NCBI GenBank assembly: GCA_947169505.1
Contig: CAMVPZ010000024.1
Location: 1 to 11,334 of the forward strand
DNA from: an uncultured Pseudomonadota bacterium
Lineage (GTDB): Bacteria > Pseudomonadota > Alphaproteobacteria > Rs-D84
Length of the DNA: 11,334 bases
Reading direction: 5' to 3'
Below, piece by piece: positions 6,418 through 11,334 of the stretch. A model generated the notes under the pieces. It had not been told where the DNA came from and did not search any database. It was given only the letters and a program-made list of their open reading frames with translations. The stretch's first letter is position 1. Each line of letters begins with the position of its first letter. The translations under genes were made by a program, and so were the position numbers.

Positions 6418-7092
6418 TTATATCACAATTTTGCCGTTTGATAAAGTTGTTGTTTCTGTTATTTTTACAGAAGATGCAAAATTATCTTGATGAGATATAA
6501 ATAAAAAGGTTGTCTTTGACATTTTATTGATTGTATCAATAATTTGTTTTTGAACGTTTTTATCTGCCCCGGAATCAGGTTCATCCAAAATAGCAAGTTT
6601 TGGTTCGGTTAATAACAACCTTAACAACATTATGCGTTTGCGTTCACCACCAGAAAAACCGACATTAACAGCACGATTTAACCATTCTTTGGGGATATCT
6701 AATTGATTGCGTACGGATTCCAATTTTTCCAGAAATTCACCCATAGATAATTCTTTGCCACTTTCAAAATGTTTGTGTGCAGCCATTGAATGTTTTAAAA
6801 AACTTAATACGGTTAAACCTGGGATTTCAGGAACGTTTTGTGCGCCCAAAAAAATTCCCATAAGCGAGCGAGTGGTTGCGTTTTCATGTGTTATATCAAT
6901 ATCATTAAAAATTATTTTTCCAGAATCTATTTTGTAATCTGTATCGCCAGCGATAGTATTTACCAGTGTGGATTTTCCAGAACCATTATGACCGATTAAA
7001 CGATGTCGTGCCCCGTCTTTTACAACCATGTTTATGTTTTGAAGTAATGGTTTTTTGTTCATAGATACACAAAGATTTTTTATTTCTAACAT
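6418..7092 (-). CDS. sufC: Fe-S cluster assembly ATPase SufC
   Basis: SufC is the cytoplasmic ABC-type ATPase that partners SufB (and usually SufD) in the scaffold building Fe-S clusters. ATP binding drives the rearrangement that opens the scaffold. In this 224-residue protein I see Walker A GHNGSGKST (34-42), the Q-loop Q85, the ABC signature FSGGE (146-150) followed by RKR, Walker B LAILDEPDSGAD (166-177) and the switch His H201 in ISHQD. The spacing FSGGERKR and DEPDSGAD is typical of SufC rather than of transporters. It is about 25 residues shorter than the common 248-250. Walker A has His where Pro is frequent. The ATG at 7092 comes 3 bases after the sufB stop, with only a weak purine-rich binding site, so translation is probably coupled to sufB. 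Confidence 0.95.
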   Translation of the reverse strand: MLEIKNLCVSMNKKPLLQNINMVVKDGARHRLIGHNGSGKSTLVNTIAGDTDYKIDSGKIIFNDIDITHENATTRSLMGIFLGAQNVPEIPGLTVLSFLKHSMAAHKHFESGKELSMGEFLEKLESVRNQLDIPKEWLNRAVNVGFSGGERKRIMLLRLLLTEPKLAILDEPDSGADKNVQKQIIDTINKMSKTTFLFISHQDNFASSVKITETTTLSNGKIVI

Positions 7093-7095
7093 TTT

Positions 7096-8436
7096 TTATT
7101 CTTTTGTTAATGCCATTTGTATTAATTGTTTTGATTCTACCAAGAATTCCATTGGTAATCTAGAAATTATTGGTGATGCCATTGAACCAATAATAAGTGC
7201 AGTTGCTTCATCTTCATCAATCCCGTTTTGCATTAAATAGAGCAGGGCATTTTTATCAATTGCCCCCGTTGTTGCTTCATGAGATTGTTGGTTCAATCCG
7301 TTATTGTGAATAATTGTTGGTATTGTATTAGCGGTTGCATTTTCGCCAATTATGCGGCTGTCACATTTGCATGCATTAATTCCATTTTGACCGGAAAAAG
7401 AAACCAAACTGCGGAAAGTTTGTCGTGAATAATCTGTGGCAACACCATACGAAACAATATTAGATTTTGTATCGTTTCCAATATGCATCATTTTTGTTCC
7501 TGTGTCGGCTTGTTGTGTGCCACGTGTTATAGATAAAGAATAAAAATCACTGTGTGAATTATCACCGTATAAAATGGTTGATGGATACTTCCATGTCATA
7601 GCGGAACCAATTTCAATTTGTGTCCAATCAAGCCCTGCGTTTTTGAAACATTTTCCACGTTTAGTAACGAAATTTAACACACCATTTTTTTTGTTGTGTG
7701 AATCGCTGTGTACGGCAGAATCTCCGGCATACCAATTTTGTACAGTAGAATATTTTACGTATGCATTATCGTGCACAATTATTTCTACGACCCCGCTGTG
7801 TAATTGATGATTTGGTTGGCGTGGGGCGCTGCAACCTTCCATATATGAAAGTGAAGAACCCTCATCTGCGATGATAAGAGTTCGTTCAAATTGACCGATT
7901 TTAGCGGTTTCAATACGGAAATAACTTGCTAAATCTATCGGGCATTTTACATTTTTTGGAATGTATACAAATGTCCCGTCTGAAAACACGGCGGCATTTA
8001 ATGCGGCAAAAAAATTGTCAGCAGGTGGAACAACACTGCCAAGATATTTTTTTACCAAATCGGGATATTGTTGAACCGCTTCGGAAAATGGTAAAAATAT
8101 TATTCCTAACTTTTTCAATTCGTTTGTATATGAAGTATGGACAGATTTGCTGTCTATGACAGTATCTGTGGCCATGCCCAATAATGCACGTTGTTCGGAT
8201 TCTGGCAATCCCATTTTTTCATATGCCGATTTTAATTTTGAAGCATCTATTTTTTTTGGTTCGTTATAATAATTCAAAGAATCATAATCAATTGGTTCAT
8301 AATCTATTTCGCCCCAATGTGGTTCAACCATTTTTTTCCATGTGTCAAAAGCAGATAAACGCCAAGCCAACAACCAATCTGGTTCATTACGCATGGTCGA
8401 AATTTTGCGAACAAGTTTTTCGTTTAATCTTTTCAT
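7096..8436 (-). CDS. sufB: Fe-S cluster assembly scaffold SufB
   Basis: SufB is the scaffold on which the SUF system builds Fe-S clusters with SufC. The 446-residue protein shows RNEPDWLLAWRLSAF (16-30), SYMEGCSAP (197-205), YSTVQNWYAGD (229-239), NFVTKRGKC (255-263), GSAMTWKYPS (277-286), QQADTGTKMMHIG (308-320), CDSRIIG (358-364), SHEATTG (385-391), and LPMEFLVE (427-434). C202 and C358 lie where E. coli SufB has the sulfur-accepting Cys254 and cluster-binding Cys405, as best I can align them from memory. The N-terminus is about 35 residues shorter than in E. coli. An in-frame TAA directly precedes the ATG (8437-8439), so the start cannot lie further upstream. The ATG overlaps the upstream TGA (ATGA) and has no clear binding site, which implies translational coupling. 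SufD is a paralogue, but the N-terminal and Cys motifs favour SufB. Confidence 0.95.
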   Translation of the reverse strand: MKRLNEKLVRKISTMRNEPDWLLAWRLSAFDTWKKMVEPHWGEIDYEPIDYDSLNYYNEPKKIDASKLKSAYEKMGLPESEQRALLGMATDTVIDSKSVHTSYTNELKKLGIIFLPFSEAVQQYPDLVKKYLGSVVPPADNFFAALNAAVFSDGTFVYIPKNVKCPIDLASYFRIETAKIGQFERTLIIADEGSSLSYMEGCSAPRQPNHQLHSGVVEIIVHDNAYVKYSTVQNWYAGDSAVHSDSHNKKNGVLNFVTKRGKCFKNAGLDWTQIEIGSAMTWKYPSTILYGDNSHSDFYSLSITRGTQQADTGTKMMHIGNDTKSNIVSYGVATDYSRQTFRSLVSFSGQNGINACKCDSRIIGENATANTIPTIIHNNGLNQQSHEATTGAIDKNALLYLMQNGIDEDEATALIIGSMASPIISRLPMEFLVESKQLIQMALTKE

Positions 8437-8972
8437 TTATCTGTTGATGCTAATGCTTGTGCTTGGGCAAAAAATGTCAAAGATTGTCCCAAAAGTCCGT
8501 CTGTGAAAGTTGTGGATAATATTCCGTCTGTATCGGTCGCAGACATATGTTGTAAAAACATGTTGGCACGGTTAAGATAATGGCTGACATTATGCGCTAT
8601 GTTTGAATCCAATTTTATTGCACGACGCAATTTTTCCAATGTAAATGGGTTTTTTGCGTATTCATCCATAATTCCACCCAATGCACGCCAAAGCGGATGT
8701 TCAGAAGTTGTGCGTGGCATTATGTCGATTGCCGCCATAATTGGAATTAAATCTTGCAATAAATCTTGGTATATTATTTCGGCTTTGTCGGCGGTTTCAT
8801 TAACAGAAGATTTGTTTTTCAACACGTTTTGAATTTTTACGATCAAATTGTATTGAAGAGTCAATGTTTTTAAAATACTTTTGTTGTTTTTATAAGAATT
8901 AATCAGTAAAAACAAAGAGATAATGCTGCACAATGTACATACGGTAATGATTGCGATGATGATATTTTCCAT
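8433..8972 (-). CDS. Unrecognised protein with one N-terminal membrane anchor, coupled to sufB
   Basis: I do not recognise this 179-residue protein. Residues 3-26 form one hydrophobic helix at the very N-terminus (ENIIIAIITVCTLCSI and on), followed by a basic, helical stretch to about residue 55. The rest is a soluble, mostly helical domain with the segment MPRTTSEHPLWRALGGIMDEYA around residues 85-106 and YLNRANMFLQHM around 132-143. It is likely anchored in the inner membrane; lack of a cleavage site argues against secretion. GGGG (8979-8982) lies 6 bases before the ATG at 8972. Its TGA overlaps the sufB ATG by four bases, so it is the first gene of the suf run and its translation probably sets that of sufB. 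That arrangement hints at a link with SUF, but there is no known counterpart among Suf proteins. Confidence 0.8.
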   Translation of the reverse strand: MENIIIAIITVCTLCSIISLFLLINSYKNNKSILKTLTLQYNLIVKIQNVLKNKSSVNETADKAEIIYQDLLQDLIPIMAAIDIMPRTTSEHPLWRALGGIMDEYAKNPFTLEKLRRAIKLDSNIAHNVSHYLNRANMFLQHMSATDTDGILSTTFTDGLLGQSLTFFAQAQALASTDK

Positions 8973-9005
8973 TTTTTACCCCGTTTTATTTGTTGTTTGT
9001 TTGTT

Positions 9006-9034
9006 AGTATAACATGTTTTGTCGATTCGTGCGA
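9006..9034 (-). promoter_or_regulatory. Candidate promoter of the sufBC run
   Basis: On the minus strand TCGCAC (9029-9034), 17 bases, then TATACT (9006-9011). The -10 is good, the -35 weak. Transcription would begin about 27 bases before the ATG at 8972. I see no convincing dyad that would mark an IscR- or RirA-type operator beside it. Confidence 0.4.
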
Positions 9035-9079
9035 TTTTTTATCACAGATATTTTTTTATAATTTTTATGTTTTTAAGTC

Positions 9080-9108
9080 TTGCACAGATTCGGTCAAATT
9101 GATATAAT
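9080..9108 (+). promoter_or_regulatory. Strong sigma70-like promoter of the pilus locus
   Basis: TTGCAC (9080-9085), 17 bases, then a perfect TATAAT (9103-9108). A start near 9115 gives a leader of about 25 bases with AAGGAAAGGA before the ATG at 9141. This is the best promoter in the window. Together with the weaker minus-strand promoter it accounts for the 168-base divergent gap 8973-9140. Confidence 0.65.
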
Positions 9109-9140
9109 TAAGATAATAATTAAAAAGGAAAGGAAAAAAT

Positions 9141-10046
9141 ATGCTTCATAAAATTTGTGTTTTTGCTTTGATTGCGGGCTTTTCCGGTGTTGCTTTTGCA
9201 GAAGTGCCCCAGATTTTAACATCGGAAGTTTTCGGTGATTCTTATCAAGAAACGGAAGAATACGTTGATGAACAACAATATGAACGGTATGTTGAACCAA
9301 TGGAAATAGAGGTTGAACAAGATGTACCTGTATGGCCTTTGGCTGGATCAGAAGCGGATGTTGAAATTGCTTGTGATGGCAGAACTGGTTGTGGTGAAGA
9401 AAACAAAATCGTTACCAGGGTTGGTTCCGGGTTGGTGATTGAAAATAATTTTAACAATATTGGAACAGGTTGGTCTGGGGGTCCAAATATTTATGGCGGT
9501 TTTATGGTGCCTGCCGGATTTGATTATGAATGTGCTAATAAAGCGGAAATGCCTTTGTTGCGTCGTGAAATGATGGAAGATGATGGCGGAACAGTATTGG
9601 CTATGTCTCGTAGCCCACGCAAAACATGTGGTCAAAAAACAGACTCGTATGCTGTGTTTGCTGAAAAGGCTGGATTTGCCCCTGCGAAGACATGTAATGC
9701 GGTTAATTTAACAAACGAGATCACTGTTAATGGTCAAGATATGTCTGTCAACGAATATGTTGAAGAAGAAAGTGTTGTGCCTGGCGAAGATAATGTTCGG
9801 TCATGGGTTGTTGTTGATGGACAGACTTTGCGTGAAGTTTTACAATCTTGGTGTGATAAAGCAGGATGGGATTTGGTTTGGACAACTGCTCGGGAATATC
9901 CAATAGAGGCCAGTGCGGTGTTCAAAGGTCGTTTTGTTGATGTTGCTTCTGCTTTGGTGCGTAATTTTGAACGGGCAACACCAATTCCATATGCTAAGTT
10001 TTACAAGGGAAACAGGGTAGTGGTTGTTTCGACTTCGGAAGAATAA
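9141..10046 (+). CDS. Secreted protein with C-terminal TcpQ domain (type IVb pilus, PilL-like)
   Basis: The 301-residue protein has a signal peptide (basic start, hydrophobic core 5-19) with likely cleavage after AFA at residue 20, so it acts in the periplasm or at the outer membrane. Residues 220-297 match the toxin-coregulated pilus biosynthesis Q domain: W222, DGQTLREVLQSW (226-237), AGWDLVW (241-247), the F261-G263 FKG turn and GNRVVVVS (290-297). In the family this domain works with the pilus secretin, as TcpQ does with TcpC or the end of PilL with PilN in R64. The first part is unfamiliar. Residues 33-62 are very acidic (E, D, Y-rich), then comes a Gly-rich stretch (95-120). Six Cys in the mature chain (78, 84, 131, 163, 185, 238) could form disulfides. 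AGGA (9131-9134) lies 6 bases before the ATG. The secretin follows after 37 bases. Confidence 0.88.
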   Translation: MLHKICVFALIAGFSGVAFAEVPQILTSEVFGDSYQETEEYVDEQQYERYVEPMEIEVEQDVPVWPLAGSEADVEIACDGRTGCGEENKIVTRVGSGLVIENNFNNIGTGWSGGPNIYGGFMVPAGFDYECANKAEMPLLRREMMEDDGGTVLAMSRSPRKTCGQKTDSYAVFAEKAGFAPAKTCNAVNLTNEITVNGQDMSVNEYVEEESVVPGEDNVRSWVVVDGQTLREVLQSWCDKAGWDLVWTTAREYPIEASAVFKGRFVDVASALVRNFERATPIPYAKFYKGNRVVVVSTSEE

Positions 10047-10083
10047 AACATTGAAAAACAAAGTCTAAGGACGGGAGACTGAT

Positions 10084-11334
10084 ATGAAAATGCGTTTAAA
10101 TATATGGTTTTTGGGATTATGTGTTGGGGCAATTTTGTCTGGATGTACTTTGCATGAATCTGCCAAGGTTTCTGCCGAAGTAGACCAAAATTTTGTGAAT
10201 GCTTATGAAGCTTTTGAAATGGCGAAGAATCCCCGTGCCAAGGTTTATAATGGTGATACAGTTTCTATGTCCGAAGGTGTTTGGTTGGGAAATAAATCTA
10301 CTTTGATGGAACACAAAAACAAATTGCCATCAAAATTTGAAACAGATACAGGGATTACAATTTTATTAAATGAACCTGTGACATTACAGGTTTTGGCTAA
10401 TGATATTAATTCTATTACGGGGATACCTGTAAAGATTGACAGCCAGGTTGACAGCGAAAAATTGAAAAAAACCATTGATGTTGCGTATACTGGAAAATTG
10501 TCCGGTTTGCTTTCACAAATTTCAACTGATTTAGATTTGTTGTGGTATTATGACAAAAATGCGATTGTTTTTTATGAAACAGAAACCAGAACGTATACGC
10601 TGTATGCGTTGGGAACGGATGTTTCATATCAATCGTCTGTTCAAACAGATAGTGGTAATCATGTTTCATTAGAATCTACATTAAAAGAATGGGACGAAGT
10701 TGAAGCCACAATTAATTCTATTATAAATAATTCTAAAAATGCGCAATTTACTGTTTCTCGCAGCTTGGGAACAATAACTGTGACCGCTGCGCCATCTGTG
10801 TTGAATCGTGTTGGGGAATATATCGCAAAACAAAATAAACGTTTGTCACAATTGGTGACCATAGATGTTAAAGTGTTGCAAGTGTCTTTGTCGAATGATT
10901 CTGCGTTTGGATTGAATTTAGCGGCAGCAATTAATTCTGCTTCGGGATTGAATTTGGTTGCTAATCCTAAAAATAATTTATCGTCAACCGAAACATCTTC
11001 TATGAATGTTGCGGTGTTATCAAATGCTGTATCTGCATTAACAGGTGCAACACATATAGATGCATCGGGTAATGTAGTCGACGGCGCATATACCAACGAT
11101 CAAATTAATAATGGTTCAATGGCCAGAATTGCTGGAACAAATGCGTTAATAGAAGCATTGGCAAAACAGGGTAAGGTTTCTTTGGTGACGAATGTTGGTG
11201 TGACAACACGTAACAATCGTGTTGCGCCTGTGACAAATACTAAAACAACCGGGTATATCAAACGGTTTGAATCTCGTACGTTTACAACTGTTGAATCAAG
11301 TACTGTGGACCAAGACGATTTGGAAACCGGTTTT
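10084..11334 (+). CDS. pilN: Type IVb pilus outer-membrane secretin, R64 PilN family (3' end outside window)
   Basis: The frame is open to the right edge: 417 codons with no stop. The product begins with a lipoprotein signal (hydrophobic 5-19, lipobox LSGC, lipidated C21), as secretins of the BfpB/PilN kind have. Residues about 98-160 look like the short N-terminal secretin domain (TLQVLANDINSITGIPVKID onward, then LSGLLSQISTDLDLLWYY). Residues 200-250 form the next domain with SRSLGTITVTAAPSVLNRVGEYI, and from about 255 the secretin barrel domain starts (VTIDVKVLQVSLSN, and KQGKVSLVTNVGVTTRNNRVAPV at 361-383). The family usually runs to 500-550 residues, so the end of the barrel is missing. 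GGGAG (10073-10077) is 6 bases before the ATG at 10084; an in-frame ATG at 10090 is less well placed. It forms an operon with the TcpQ-domain gene. Confidence 0.9.
   Translation, partial: MKMRLNIWFLGLCVGAILSGCTLHESAKVSAEVDQNFVNAYEAFEMAKNPRAKVYNGDTVSMSEGVWLGNKSTLMEHKNKLPSKFETDTGITILLNEPVTLQVLANDINSITGIPVKIDSQVDSEKLKKTIDVAYTGKLSGLLSQISTDLDLLWYYDKNAIVFYETETRTYTLYALGTDVSYQSSVQTDSGNHVSLESTLKEWDEVEATINSIINNSKNAQFTVSRSLGTITVTAAPSVLNRVGEYIAKQNKRLSQLVTIDVKVLQVSLSNDSAFGLNLAAAINSASGLNLVANPKNNLSSTETSSMNVAVLSNAVSALTGATHIDASGNVVDGAYTNDQINNGSMARIAGTNALIEALAKQGKVSLVTNVGVTTRNNRVAPVTNTKTTGYIKRFESRTFTTVESSTVDQDDLETGF

Noticed and set aside
10659..10670. Frameshift or break in the secretin gene
   Set aside because: I translated 10084-11334 codon by codon and found no stop; the gene is only cut by the window edge.
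10659..11096. 145-codon minus-strand open frame opposite the secretin
   Set aside because: The secretin frame is continuous and has recognisable domains; the antisense product looks like complement of its codons.
1..11334. CRISPR arrays, insertion sequences, att sites or long direct repeats
   Set aside because: I read both strands for recurring blocks and found only short, low-complexity T-rich similarity and common codon pairs.

Overview
The window is AT-rich (roughly one third G+C by eye) and gene-dense, with gaps of a few bases to about 170 bases. The gene set (GatCAB amidotransferase, SUF Fe-S assembly, RuvX, a type IVb pilus secretin of the R64 PilN kind) points to a Gram-negative bacterium. 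An AT-rich, perhaps host-associated, uncultured alphaproteobacterium is my best guess, but that placement rests on general resemblance, not on a marker gene.

Region 1 (1-3988, minus strand) is a gatC-x-y-gatA-gatB cluster. It encodes the three subunits of the tRNA-dependent amidotransferase that makes Gln-tRNA(Gln) and/or Asn-tRNA(Asn). Two small genes sit between gatC and gatA: one carries a fold like the C-terminal domain of RNA polymerase alpha plus a coiled coil, the other is an unrecognised Cys/His-rich protein. A complete tRNA-Phe(GAA) lies on the opposite strand between gatA and gatB. gatB runs off the left edge.

Region 2 (3975-4474) holds overlapping divergent promoters for gatC and ruvX, then ruvX. 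RuvX converges on the next gene with a 4-base overlap in which a palindromic TTAA supplies both stop codons.

Region 3 (8972 down to 4471, minus strand) is a compact run of five genes: a membrane-anchored protein of unknown role, sufB, sufC, an unrecognised polytopic membrane protein, and an AI-2E/PerM-family transporter. Overlaps and gaps of -4, 3, 30 and 15 bases suggest one transcript. sufD, sufS, sufE/sufU and sufA are not in the window.

Region 4 (9141-11334, plus strand) starts behind a strong sigma70-like promoter. It contains a secreted TcpQ-domain protein with a long Cys-containing N-terminal part, followed by a lipoprotein secretin of the R64 PilN family that is cut by the right edge. 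This looks like the start of a type IVb pilus or related secretion locus.

No CRISPR array, insertion sequence, rRNA or convincing pseudogene was seen. The most interesting points are the two foreign-looking genes inside gatCAB, the antisense tRNA-Phe, the unusual company of sufBC, and the divergent N-terminal region of the TcpQ-domain protein.
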